A stretch of DNA of 64,000 nucleotides, taken from JACVRW01 sp963821275. GTDB lineage: Bacteria > Actinomycetota > Thermoleophilia > Solirubrobacterales > Thermoleophilaceae. A program made the translations under genes and the position numbers. The notes beneath the pieces are model-generated. The model did not search any database. It was not told the origin of the DNA and saw nothing but the letters and a program-made list of their open reading frames with translations. Below are positions 10,173 to 19,999 of this stretch, in pieces. Within the stretch, counting starts at the first letter, position 1. Every line of letters begins with the position of its first letter. The DNA lies in NCBI GenBank assembly GCA_963821275.1, contig CAWGDF010000003.1:1-64000 (forward strand), in the 5' to 3' direction.

Positions 10173-10207
10173 CCCCCAAACGTGCTTCGTAGGTTAAACT
10201 GCCGGGA

Positions 10208-10885
10208 ATGGGCCACGCTCCCGAGCAGCTGCGCGACGACCTCTGGCGCTGGACGGCCCGCCACCCCGAGTGGCATCCCGGCGAGTTCGGGGCCGAGGTG
10301 GCGAGCTTCGCGGTCCGCGCCGACGGCGACGCGCTCCTGATCGACCCGCTGTTGCCGCCGGACCCGGAGGCGGTACTGGCGCTCGTCGACCAACTGGCCG
10401 GCAACCGCGTCGCCATCCTCACCACGATTCCCTACCACGTGCGCAGCGCGGAGGACCTCTGGCTCCGCTACCGCGACTCCGCCGAGACCACGATCTGGGG
10501 CCATCCCGCCGCCGCAAAGCGACTCGAGGACCGCTCGGCCTTCGAGGAGATAGAGCCGGGCACCCCGATGCCCGCCGGCGTGACCGCCCACCAGATCGGC
10601 CGGCCGCGGCGGCACGAGATGCCGCTTTACGTCCCCTCCCAGCGCGCGCTGGTGTTCGGCGACGCCGTGGTCGAGCTCGACGGCGAGCTGAAGGTATGGG
10701 CGAACGAGCGCGTGGACGAGCGCCGCGCCCGCTTCCACCGCGAGCGCTTCAACCCCACCCTGGAGCCGCTGCTGGAGCTCGACGTGGAGCGCGTGCTCGT
10801 AACGCACGGCCAGCCGGTGATGAAGGCCGGCCGGGCCAAGCTGGAGGCCGCCCTGAAGGCGCCGCCCTGGTACCACCACGGGTAA
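10208..10885 (+). CDS. Metallo-beta-lactamase-like fold protein
   Basis: The 225-residue protein follows the MBL-fold pattern: FAVRADGDALLIDPLLPPD (first strands), VAILTTIPYHVRSAEDLW, LYVPSQRALVFGDAVVELDG and VERVLVTHGQPVM. The canonical HxHxDH zinc motif is absent; in its place is TIPYHVRSAED. The His of VTHGQP near the end is kept. It is therefore probably a divergent or zinc-free MBL hydrolase of unknown substrate. It stands alone between a 35-base gap and uvrC. Confidence 0.7.
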   Translation: MGHAPEQLRDDLWRWTARHPEWHPGEFGAEVASFAVRADGDALLIDPLLPPDPEAVLALVDQLAGNRVAILTTIPYHVRSAEDLWLRYRDSAETTIWGHPAAAKRLEDRSAFEEIEPGTPMPAGVTAHQIGRPRRHEMPLYVPSQRALVFGDAVVELDGELKVWANERVDERRARFHRERFNPTLEPLLELDVERVLVTHGQPVMKAGRAKLEAALKAPPWYHHG

Positions 10886-10925
10886 CCGAAAGCTCCGCCC
10901 GGCCCCCTCCTATCCTCGAAGGGGG

Positions 10926-12792
10926 ATGACTACCACCAGCGCCGGCGAGCGCGTCAGAGAGCAGCGCCGGGCCCTTCCGGACGGGCCCGGGGTCTACCTG
11001 TTCAAGGACGCGAAGGGCAAGGCGCTGTACGTCGGCAAGGCTCGCTCGCTGAAGAAGCGGGTGGCGGGCCACTTCTCCAAGCCGGGCACGCGGGGGTCCA
11101 CGGACATGGTGGCTCAGATCGCGGATATCGACTTCTTCGCCACCGAGACCGAGGCGGAGGCGCTGCTGGCCGAGCAGGAGTTCATCAGGCGCCACCGGCC
11201 GGTCTACAACGTCAAGCTGCGCGACGACAAGTCGTACCCCTACATCGCGATCAGCCTCGACGAGGACTACCCGCGCGTCTACTTCACGCGCGAGCGCCAC
11301 CGCCGCGGACGCGTCTACTTCGGTCCGTTCAGCAACGCCAAGCGGGTCCGCGAGACGCTCGACCTCCTGGGGAAGGTCTTCCAGTACCGCACCTGTGACG
11401 GGCCCGAGCCGGGCCGGGCCTCGGGGAGCCCCTGTCTCGACTACTACATCAAGCGCTGCCAGGCGCCCTGCGTGGGCTACATCTCCAAGGAGGAGTACCG
11501 CCAGAACATCGAGTCGATCATCGACTTCCTCTCGGGCCGCTACCGCCAGATCGAGAAGGCGCTCGACAAAGGCATGCGGCGCGCGGCCGAGGAGCAGGAG
11601 TTCGAACAGGCGGCACTGTTCCGGAACCGGCTGAAGGCCGTGCGCAGCCTGCTGGAGCGGCAGCGGATCGCCAACGAGGCGGTGGGCACGCTCGACGCGA
11701 TCGCGGTGGCCGCGGAGGACGCCGACGCGAACGCGCAGGTCTTTCAGGTCCGCGACGGCGTCCTGGCCGATCGCCAGAGCTTCTACCTGGAGAACGCGGC
11801 GCGCCGGGACGAGAGCGAGGTGGCGGAGGAGTTCGTGCTCCAGTACTACGCGAGCGCGATCGCCGTGCCGCCGCAGGTGATCGTCCAGCGCGCGGTGGAG
11901 CACACGGAGACGATGGCCGAGGCGCTGGCCGAGCGGCGCGGCGCCCCGGTGGAGGTCCGTCACGCCGAGCGCGGGGACAAGCGCCGGATCCTCGACCTCG
12001 CCGAACGCAACGCGCGGCTCGGCGCTCGACCAGGACCGGCTGCGCTCCGAGCGGCGGCGCACGCAGCGCATCGAGGCGCTCGGAGGCCTCCAGCAAGCGC
12101 TCGGGATGGAGACGATCCCGATGCGGATCGAGTGCTTCGACATCTCGAACCTGATGCACGCCCACACGGTCGCCTCGATGGTGGTCTTCGAGGGCGGTGC
12201 TCCCAAGAAGGCCGACTACCGCCGCTTCGGCATCCGGGGCGCCGTTCAGGATGACTTCGCAGCCATGGCCGAGGTGCTCTCCCGCCGGATGGCCCAGTAC
12301 GTCTCCCAGCACGAGCGCAGCCCCCACGACAAGGACTTCGACGAGGGCTTCGCTGCGCTGCCGGCGCTGATCGTGATCGACGGCGGGCGCGGCCAGCTCT
12401 CGGCCGGCCTCAAGGAGCTGGGCCCGTTCCGCGACCTGGGCGTGACAGTGGTCAGCCTGGCCAAGCGGATCGAGGAGGTGTTCCTGCCCGGGCGCCCCGC
12501 GCCGCTCCTACTGGCCCACGACACGCCCGAGCTGCAGCTCCTGCAGCGCGTCCGCGACGAGGCGCATCGCTTCGCGATCGAGTTCCACCGCGACCGCCGC
12601 GACCGCGCCATGACGCGCTCGATCCTCGATGAGCTGCCGGGGGTGGGACCGGCGCGCAAGCGCAGCATCCTGCAGCACTTCGGCTCACCGGAGCGCTTTC
12701 TTGCGGCCAGCGAGGAGGAGCTCCAGGCGGTCCCGGGGCTGCCCGGCAAGGTCGCGCGCGAGGTTTACAACTACGTCAACAAAGTGCGCTGA
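10926..12792 (+). pseudogene. uvrC: Excinuclease ABC subunit C, one-base frameshift
   Basis: UvrC makes both incisions in UvrABC nucleotide excision repair. The N-terminal GIY-YIG nuclease is clear (LPDGPGVYLFKDAKGKALYV, then GKARSLKKRV), followed by the Cys-containing linker, a UVR segment (EEQEFEQAALFRNRLKAVRS), the RNase H-like C-terminal nuclease (MRIECFDISNLMHAHTVASM, LIVIDGGRGQLSAG) and a C-terminal helix-hairpin-helix (LDELPGVGPARKRSILQHFG). One extra G near 12021 breaks the frame; removing it joins NARL to ALDQDRLRSERRRTQRIEAL and gives 621 residues, normal for UvrC. Both halves are under full conservation, so this is most likely a sequence error in a functional gene. The ATG is preceded by a GAAGGGGG ribosome-binding site. 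Confidence 0.93.
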
Positions 12793-12794
12793 GT

Positions 12795-13688
12795 GTGAAC
12801 TACAACGGTCACATGGAGGACTTCGTGGTGATCACGGGGCTTTCGGGGGCCGGCAAGTCTCAGGCCATGGCCACCTTCGAGGACGCGGGCTACTTCTGCG
12901 TCGACAACCTGCCGCCGGAGATGATCGGCTCCCTCGCAGATCTCTTCGGGCACGAGGGCAGCAAGGTGGAGCGGGCCGCCGTGGCCTCAGACGTTCGCGG
13001 CGGCTCCTACTTCGACGGGCTCGTGCGGGTGCTCGACGATCTCGACAGCGGCGGGGTGCCCTACCGGCTGCTCTTCCTCGAGGCCGCCGAGGCCGTCCTG
13101 CTGAACCGCTTCAAGGAGACTCGCCGTCGCCACCCGCTGGCCGATGGCGGCTCCGTGGAGGGGGCCATCGCGCTCGAGGACGAGCTGCTGGCGCCGCTCC
13201 GCGAACGGGCCGACGTCTGCATCGACACGAGTGACCTGTCGGTGTCCCGCCTGCGCAAGGTGGTGGCGGACAAGATGCTGCCGCGCGGCAAGATGGGGAA
13301 GCTGGCCGTGACCTTCATGACGTTCGGCTTCAAGCACGGCACGCCGCGGGACGCCGACCTGACCTTCGACGTCCGCTTCCTGCCGAACCCGCACTACGAG
13401 TCTGAGCTGCGCGACCTCACGGGGCTGGACCGGGCGGTGATCGAGTACGTCGAGGGCTCGGACGGGATCGACCACTTCTATGAGCGCCTCGTGCCGCTGC
13501 TCGACTACCTCCTGCCCGCCTACGAGCAGGAGGGCAAGGCGCACCTCACGATCGGCATCGGCTGCACCGGCGGCCGCCACCGCTCGGTGGTGATCGCCGA
13601 GCACCTGGCGCGAATCTACGACGAGCGCGGGAACTATCTGGTCGACCGCGTCCACAGGGACGTCGCCAAGCCCCCGCGGCGCCCGTGA
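12795..13688 (+). CDS. rapZ: RNase adapter protein RapZ family nucleotide-binding protein
   Basis: RapZ (YvcJ) binds nucleotides and in E. coli delivers the sRNA GlmZ to RNase E; in Gram-positives its role is less clear. The Walker A motif is ITGLSGAGKSQAMATFEDAG, followed by FCVDNLPPEMI, LFLEAAEAVLLNRFKETRRR, HPL, and the C-terminal TFMTFGFKHGTP and IGIGCTGGRHRSVVIAEHLA motifs. The length of 297 residues is normal. The GTG at 12795 lies two bases after the uvrC stop; an ATG at 12813 (MEDFVVITG) is an equally good start. The usual actinobacterial neighbours yvcK and whiA do not follow. Confidence 0.93.
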   Translation: MNYNGHMEDFVVITGLSGAGKSQAMATFEDAGYFCVDNLPPEMIGSLADLFGHEGSKVERAAVASDVRGGSYFDGLVRVLDDLDSGGVPYRLLFLEAAEAVLLNRFKETRRRHPLADGGSVEGAIALEDELLAPLRERADVCIDTSDLSVSRLRKVVADKMLPRGKMGKLAVTFMTFGFKHGTPRDADLTFDVRFLPNPHYESELRDLTGLDRAVIEYVEGSDGIDHFYERLVPLLDYLLPAYEQEGKAHLTIGIGCTGGRHRSVVIAEHLARIYDERGNYLVDRVHRDVAKPPRRP

Positions 13689-13705
13689 GCAAGGGTTAGG
13701 CGCGC

Positions 13706-13730
13706 TCGCCTCGGGAAACGTCCGAGGCGA
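13706..13730 (+). promoter_or_regulatory. Hairpin in the rapZ-gap leader
   Basis: A perfect 9-bp stem (TCGCCTCGG and CCGAGGCGA) closes a 7-base loop, 17 bases after the rapZ stop and 41 bases before gap. No U-run follows, so it is either a weak terminator, an mRNA processing or stability element, or part of the gap 5' leader. Confidence 0.4.
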
Positions 13731-13771
13731 TAGATTCAGCCGCAGACGACGACGACGGAAGGGGAGCTGGG

Positions 13772-14783
<1,012 letters not shown>

Positions 14784-14791
<8 letters not shown>

Positions 14792-15989
14792 GCAACAGAC
14801 CGCGTTCGGCAAGCGCACCGTCCGCGACCTCGACCTCGAGGACGGCCAGGCCGTTCTCGCCCGGGTGGACTTCAACGTTCCGCTCGAGGACGGCCGGGTC
14901 ACCGACGACTCGCGCATCAAAGCCGCGCTTCCCACGATCGAGCTGCTGCTGGAAAAGGGCGCGCGGCTGATCCTGTGCTCGCACCTGGGCCGGCCGAAGG
15001 GGCGCGATCCCGACACGTCGCTACGCCCGGCGTCGGACCGGTTGGGGGAGCTGATCGACGCCCCGGTCCACCAGGCCCCGGAGGTCATTGGGCCCGAGGT
15101 GCGGCGCGGCGTCGAGCGGCTGCAGTCCGGAGCGGTGCTGGTGCTCGAGAACACGCGCTGGGAGCGGGGCGAGACCGAGAACGATCCGCACCTCGCCGAG
15201 GAGCTGGCCGCGCTCGCCGACGCCTACGTGGACGACGCCTTCGGCTCGGCCCACCGGGCCCACGCCTCGACGGTGGGCGTGGCCGAGCACCTGCGCCCGG
15301 CGGTGGCCGGCCTGCTGCTGGAGCGGGAGGTGACGACCCTGCGCTCGATCGTGGAGGCCCCCGAGCGCCCGCTCGTGGTGCTTCTCGGCGGCGCGAAGGT
15401 GAGCGACAAGATCGCGCTCATCGACCGCTTCCTGGACACCGCCGACGCGCTGCTGATCGGGGGTGCGATGTGCTTCAGCTTCTTCCGCGCCCAGGGCGGT
15501 TCCACGGGCGACTCGCTGGTCGAGGTGGAGGGCGTCGAGCTGGCCCGGAAGGCGCTCGAGAAGAGCGAGTCCTCCGACTGCCGCCTCCTGCTGCCGGTCG
15601 ACCTGGTGCTGGGCGACCGCTTCGACGCGGAGGCCGAACGCCGCACCGAAGACGGAACCGAGGTCCCCGACGGCTGGATGGGCCTCGACATCGGCCCCCG
15701 CACCGCCGAGACCTACGCGGAGGAGGTCGCGAAGGCGGGGACCGTGTTCTGGAACGGGCCGATGGGCGCCTTCGAGCTGAAGCCGTTCGCCCAGGGGACG
15801 CGGTCGGTCGCCGAAGCTGTCGCGGAGGCGCCGGGCACGACCGTGGTGGGCGGCGGCGACTCGGCGGCGGCGCTGGCGGAGTTCGGCCTGGCCGACGAGG
15901 TCGATCACATGTCGACCGGGGGCGGCGCCTCGCTGGAGCTGCTCGAGGGGAAGGAGCTGCCGGGAGTGGAGGTGCTGGATGACGCGTAG
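14784..15989 (+). CDS. pgk: Phosphoglycerate kinase
   Basis: It transfers phosphate from 1,3-bisphosphoglycerate to ADP. Motifs seen include VLARVDFNVPLEDG, ILCSHLGRPKGRDPDTSLRP, VLLGGAKVSDKIALIDRFLD, VFWNGPMGAFE and the nucleotide-binding VVGGGDSAAAL followed by HMSTGGGASLE. The length is 401 residues. The TTG start at 14784 overlaps the end of gap by 8 bases, which implies translational coupling. Confidence 0.97.
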
Positions 15990-16743
15990 CCCCGCGATCG
16001 TGGGCAACTGGAAGCTCTGGGGGACCCGAGCGCAGGCCGCGGAGTACTGCGGGCGCCTGCTCGAGCTGCTGCCCGACGAGGGCCGGCGGCCCGCCGCGGT
16101 CGGCCTGGCCGTGCCCTTCACGTCTTTGGACGTGTGTGTCGAGCAACTGGCGGGCAGCGGCGTGGGCGTCTACGCCCAGAACATGCACCAGGAGGAGTCC
16201 GGGGCCTTCACCGGCGAGGTGTCGGCCGCGATGCTCACCGAGCTCGGCGTGGACGGGGTGGTGCTCGGGCACTCCGAGCGCCGTCAGCACAACTGCGAGA
16301 GCGATCGCGCCCTGCAGGTGAAGGTTCCGGCAGCCCTGGCCGCCGGGCTGCGCCCGATCCTCTGCGTGGGCGAGACCGAGGATGAGCGGGAGAAGGGCGA
16401 GACCGAGCGCAAGCTCCGCCACCAGGTGCAGGAGGGGCTCGATCAGGTCGAGGACGCCCGCCTGCCCGAGGTGGTGATCGCCTACGAGCCGATCTGGGCG
16501 ATCGGCACCGGGCGGACGGCGACGCCCGACGAGGCCGAGGAGGCGATCGCCTTCGTGCGGGCGCTGGTGGGCGACCGCTCGCGTGATGCCGCGGAGACGA
16601 CCCGGGTCCTGTACGGCGGGAGCGTCAAGCCCGACAACGCCGGCGAGCTGCTGGAGCAGCCGGACGTGGACGGGGCGCTGGTCGGCGGCGCAAGCCTCGA
16701 TCCCGACGGCTTCGCACGGATCGTCGCCGCGGCCGCCGCGTGA
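15979..16743 (+). CDS. tpiA: Triosephosphate isomerase
   Basis: It interconverts dihydroxyacetone phosphate and glyceraldehyde 3-phosphate. Active-site residues are visible: Asn and Lys in VGNWKLWG, the His of VVLGHSERRQ, the Glu of VIAYEPIWAIGTGRTATPDE, and the phosphate loop YGGSVKPDNAGELL. It has 254 residues. The ATG lies inside the end of pgk (11-base overlap). Confidence 0.97.
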   Translation: MTRSPAIVGNWKLWGTRAQAAEYCGRLLELLPDEGRRPAAVGLAVPFTSLDVCVEQLAGSGVGVYAQNMHQEESGAFTGEVSAAMLTELGVDGVVLGHSERRQHNCESDRALQVKVPAALAAGLRPILCVGETEDEREKGETERKLRHQVQEGLDQVEDARLPEVVIAYEPIWAIGTGRTATPDEAEEAIAFVRALVGDRSRDAAETTRVLYGGSVKPDNAGELLEQPDVDGALVGGASLDPDGFARIVAAAAA

Positions 16744-18206
16744 GCGTCGAACGGGTCTGCCTGGTGATCCTCGACGGCTGGGGCCTGGCCGAGCCCGGCC
16801 CGGGCAACGCCGTCGAGCAGGCGGACACGCCCGTCTTCGACGACCTCTGGGAGCGCTATCCGCACACCACGCTCACCGCCTGGGGACCCGCCGTCGGCCT
16901 CCCCGAGGGCCAGATGGGCAACTCGGAGGTCGGCCACCTCAACCTGGGCGCGGGGGCGGTGGTCAAGCAGGACCTGCTGCGGATCGACGAGGCGATCGAG
17001 GATGGCTCGTTCCTCGACAACGACGTCCTGAAGGCGGCCTGCGACGCGGAGCGGGTGCACCTGCTCGGACTCGTGTCGGCCGGCGGCGTGCACGCCAGCA
17101 TGGACCACCTGAAGGCCCTGATCGAGCTGGCTGGCCGGGTGGAGGTGCCGGACGTGGTGATCCACGCCTTCACCGACGGCCGCGACACCAACCCCGACTC
17201 CGGGGCCGGCTACATCGCCGAGGTGGAGGGCTGGGGCGGCGCGCGGATCGCCACCGTCAGCGGCCGCTACTACGCCATGGATCGCGACCGGCGCTGGGAC
17301 CGGACCAAGCTCGCCTACGACGCGATCGTCAAGGGCGAGGCCGAGTTCGACGCCGAGTCGGGGGAGGCCGCGGTACGCGCCGCGTACGAGCGCGGCGAGA
17401 CCGACGAGTTCATCAAGCCGACCCTGGTCGGCGACGAGGGGCGCGTACGCGCAGAGGACAGCATCATCTTCTTCAACTTCCGTCCCGACCGGGCTCGCCA
17501 GCTGACCCAGGCGCTGGACGACGGGACCGAGGCGCGGCTGACCACCCTCACCGAGTACCAGGAGGAGTGGGACTATCCGGTCGCGTTCTCGCCCGCCCGT
17601 CCCGAGGTCACGCTGGCGTCGATGCTCGCCGAAGAGGGCATCGCCCAGCTGCACGTGGCCGAGACGGAGAAGTACGCGCACGTGACGTACTTCTTCAACG
17701 GCGGCGAGGAGGAGCCGTACAAGGGTGAGGAGCGCAAGCTCGTGGACTCGCCGCGCGACGTTCCCACCTATGACAAGAAGCCGGAGATGAGCGCGATCGC
17801 CGCCACCGACGCGTTCGTGGAGACCTGGGAGGGAGGGGACTTCGGCTTCGGGATCATCAACTTCGCCAACCCGGACATGGTCGGCCACACCGGCGTGATC
17901 GCGGCCGCGGTAGAGGCGATCGAAACGGTCGACGAGTGCCTCGGACGGGTCGTCGAGGCCGTGCAGGACTCCGGCGGCGTCTGCCTCGTCACGGCCGACC
18001 ACGGCAACGCCGACCACATGCTCGAGCCCGACGGCAGCCCGAACACCGCCCATTCGATGAACCCGGTGCCCTTCATCGTGACCGCTGACCGCGAGGGCCT
18101 CCGCGAAGGGGGGACGCTGGCCGACGTGGCGCCGACCGTCGTCGCGCTCCTGGGGCTGTCTCAGCCGGAGGCGATGACCGGCACATCTCTCACGCAGCAA
18201 ACTTGA
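16740..18206 (+). CDS. gpmI: 2,3-bisphosphoglycerate-independent phosphoglycerate mutase
   Basis: It converts 3-phosphoglycerate to 2-phosphoglycerate through a phosphoserine intermediate and two Mn ions. The N-terminal metal site VCLVILDGWGLAEPGPGNAV, the catalytic Ser in GQMGNSEVGHLNLGAGAVV, VHAFTDGRDTNPDSG, FFNFRPDRARQLTQAL and the C-terminal TADHGNADHM and NTAHSMNPVPF are all present. It has 488 residues. The GTG start overlaps tpiA by 4 bases (GTGA). Its place here, where secG often follows tpiA, makes a four-enzyme glycolysis operon. Confidence 0.95.
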   Translation: MSVERVCLVILDGWGLAEPGPGNAVEQADTPVFDDLWERYPHTTLTAWGPAVGLPEGQMGNSEVGHLNLGAGAVVKQDLLRIDEAIEDGSFLDNDVLKAACDAERVHLLGLVSAGGVHASMDHLKALIELAGRVEVPDVVIHAFTDGRDTNPDSGAGYIAEVEGWGGARIATVSGRYYAMDRDRRWDRTKLAYDAIVKGEAEFDAESGEAAVRAAYERGETDEFIKPTLVGDEGRVRAEDSIIFFNFRPDRARQLTQALDDGTEARLTTLTEYQEEWDYPVAFSPARPEVTLASMLAEEGIAQLHVAETEKYAHVTYFFNGGEEEPYKGEERKLVDSPRDVPTYDKKPEMSAIAATDAFVETWEGGDFGFGIINFANPDMVGHTGVIAAAVEAIETVDECLGRVVEAVQDSGGVCLVTADHGNADHMLEPDGSPNTAHSMNPVPFIVTADREGLREGGTLADVAPTVVALLGLSQPEAMTGTSLTQQT

Positions 18207-18231
18207 CAATCAAGCGCTTAGGTTTTATTCT
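18202..18231 (+). promoter_or_regulatory. Sigma-70-type promoter of hsp20 with overlapping inverted repeat
   Basis: TTGACA at 18203-18208 and TATTCT at 18226-18231 are separated by exactly 17 bases. The -35 box overlaps the gpmI stop codon. A palindrome, CTTGA-CAA-TCAAG (18202-18214), covers the -35 box and could be a repressor site. Its half-sites resemble those of the HspR HAIR box (CTTGAGT-N7-ACTCAAG), but the spacing is too short for a classical one. Confidence 0.65.
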
Positions 18232-18266
18232 TGCTGGCAGCCAAGAACTGACGGAGGTATGAACCT

Positions 18267-18734
18267 ATGGCGCTACTCATGAAGCCCGAGCCCTTCTCGC
18301 GCGAGGTGGATCGGCTGTTCGATGCTTTCTTCGGTCAGCGCGAGCGCGACGCCCGTCGCTGGGTCCCGCCGATGGACCTGGTCGAGTCCGAGGGCCACTT
18401 CGTGCTCAAGGCGGACCTGCCCGGTCTGAGCGAGGGCGACGTGTCCATCGAGGTCGAGGACGGAACGCTCCGGATCTCCGGCGAGCGCAAGGCGGAGCGC
18501 GAGCAGACCGAGCGCGGCTGGTACCGCATCGAGCGCTCGTTCGGCAGCTTCAGCCGCTCGCTGACCCTGCCCGACGGCGTGGATCCGGACGGCATCGAGG
18601 CGAGCTTCCACAACGGCGTGCTCGAAGTGCAGATCCCGAAGCCGGCGGAGCGCAAGCCGCGCCGGATCGAGATCGGCAGCGGAGCCGAGAACGGCGCGCC
18701 CAAGGCCGTGGAGGGCGCAGCGCAGCAGACGTAA
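18267..18734 (+). CDS. Small heat-shock protein, Hsp20 family
   Basis: This holdase binds unfolding proteins in the cytoplasm. The alpha-crystallin domain spans about residues 35-135: MDLVESEGHFVLKADLPGLS, ISGERKAEREQTERGWYRIE, RSFGSFSRSLTLPDGVDPDG, IEASFHNGVLEVQIPK (with the GVL motif), and the C-terminal tail ends AAQQT. It has 155 residues. A strong GGAGGT ribosome-binding site lies 8 bases before the ATG at 18267; an out-of-frame ATG at 18259 is ignored. It is a single-gene unit with its own promoter and terminator. Confidence 0.95.
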   Translation: MALLMKPEPFSREVDRLFDAFFGQRERDARRWVPPMDLVESEGHFVLKADLPGLSEGDVSIEVEDGTLRISGERKAEREQTERGWYRIERSFGSFSRSLTLPDGVDPDGIEASFHNGVLEVQIPKPAERKPRRIEIGSGAENGAPKAVEGAAQQT

Positions 18735-18757
18735 GGCTCGAAGATCCCCGCAAGCGT

Positions 18758-18786
18758 GTGAGGCCGCCCGGGATGGGCGGCCTCAC
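18758..18786 (+). terminator. Strong intrinsic-type terminator after hsp20
   Basis: A perfect 12-bp GC-rich stem (GTGAGGCCGCCC with GGGCGGCCTCAC) has a 5-base GGGAT loop and is followed by CGTTTC. The U-run is short, as is common in GC-rich actinobacteria. It lies 24 bases after the hsp20 stop and 32 bases before tgt. Confidence 0.85.
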
Positions 18787-18817
18787 CGTTTCAGGCCCCG
18801 CGTAGGCTGGGCGCTCG

Positions 18818-19996
18818 ATGCCCCGCGCGCCCTTCACCATCAGCGCCCGCTCCGGCGCCGCCCGCGCCGGCGTTCTCCACACGCTTCACGGCGACGTGCG
18901 CACGCCCGCCTTCGTGCCGCTGGCCTCGACGGCCACGGTCAAGTCACTGCACGCGGCCGAGGTGGCCGAGCTCGGGTACGAGCTCGTGCTGGGCAACACC
19001 TTCCATCTGTTCATCCAGCCCGGTCCCGAGCTCATCGGCGAGCTCGGCGGGGTGCACGAGTTCATGGGCTGGCGCGGTGCAGTGGTCACCGACTCGGGCG
19101 GCTTTCAGGTGTTCTCGATGGGCCACGGCTCGGTGGCCGAGGAGATCAAGCGGCGGCGCGACCCGCGCGAGTCGATGGTGCTCTCGATCGAGGAAGAGGG
19201 GGTGCGCTTCCGCTCCTATCTCGACGGCTCGGAGCGCTTCATGGGGCCGGAGACCTCAATGGAGGTCCAGGACGCCCTGGGCACGGACATCGCGCTGGCC
19301 TTCGACGAGTGCACGCCGTTCCACGTGGAGCGCGACTACACCGCGCGCTCGATGGAGCGCACCCAGCGCTGGCTCGAGCGCTGCCTGGCCTGGCGGCGCG
19401 AACACGCTCCCGCCGGCCAGCTGTTCTACGGGATCGTCCAGGGCGGCGTCTACGAGGATCTGCGCGCCGAGGCCACCGGCCAGGTGGCGGCCGCTCCAGG
19501 CGTCGACGGCATCGCCATCGGGGGGTCGCTGGGCCAGGAGAAGAATCAGATCCGCGAGGTGGTGGGCTGGGTGCTCGGCGGGCTCGGTGAGGCGCCGCCC
19601 CGGCACCTGCTCGGCATAGGCGACGTCGACGACCTGGTGCACGCCGTCGGCGCCGGCGTGGACACCTTCGACTGCGCGACGCCCACCCGGCTGGCGCGCC
19701 ACGGCACCGCGCTCGTCGTCGCCCCGGAGCAGCGCTGGCGCCTCGACCTCAACCGCGGGGCTCACCGCAGGAGCCGGGAGCCGATCGACGACCGCTGTGG
19801 CTGCCCGGCGTGCACCCAGCACACACGGGCCTACCTGCACTACCTGACCCGCGCCGGCGAGCTGACCGGAAAGCGCCTGCTCACGCTGCACAACCTGACC
19901 TTCATGCTGCGCCTGATGCGGGGGATGCGCGCTGCGATCGAGGCCGGCGACTATCCCGGCTTCGCGCGCCGCGTGCTGGCGGGCAAGGCGCCCTGA
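18818..19996 (+). CDS. tgt: tRNA-guanine transglycosylase
   Basis: Tgt exchanges guanine for the queuosine precursor preQ1 at position 34 of GUN-anticodon tRNAs. The key motifs are TDSGGFQVFSMG (first catalytic Asp), YGIVQGGVYEDLR, GIAIGGSLGQ, VDTFDCATPTRLARHGTALV (nucleophile Asp region), and the zinc site CGCPACTQHTRAYLHYL with LLTLHNLTFML (Cys-x-Cys-x2-Cys and His). The length of 392 residues is normal. Its ATG follows the hsp20 terminator. It converges with the kinase gene, the stops being 3 bases apart. Most mycobacteria and streptomycetes lack tgt, which supports a deep-branching actinobacterium. Confidence 0.95.
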   Translation: MPRAPFTISARSGAARAGVLHTLHGDVRTPAFVPLASTATVKSLHAAEVAELGYELVLGNTFHLFIQPGPELIGELGGVHEFMGWRGAVVTDSGGFQVFSMGHGSVAEEIKRRRDPRESMVLSIEEEGVRFRSYLDGSERFMGPETSMEVQDALGTDIALAFDECTPFHVERDYTARSMERTQRWLERCLAWRREHAPAGQLFYGIVQGGVYEDLRAEATGQVAAAPGVDGIAIGGSLGQEKNQIREVVGWVLGGLGEAPPRHLLGIGDVDDLVHAVGAGVDTFDCATPTRLARHGTALVVAPEQRWRLDLNRGAHRRSREPIDDRCGCPACTQHTRAYLHYLTRAGELTGKRLLTLHNLTFMLRLMRGMRAAIEAGDYPGFARRVLAGKAP

Positions 19997-19999
19997 GCC

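Noticed and set aside
18202..18214. Classical HspR HAIR box at hsp20
   Set aside because: Half-sites match, but the 3-bp spacing is far shorter than the HAIR spacing, so it is reported only as a palindrome.
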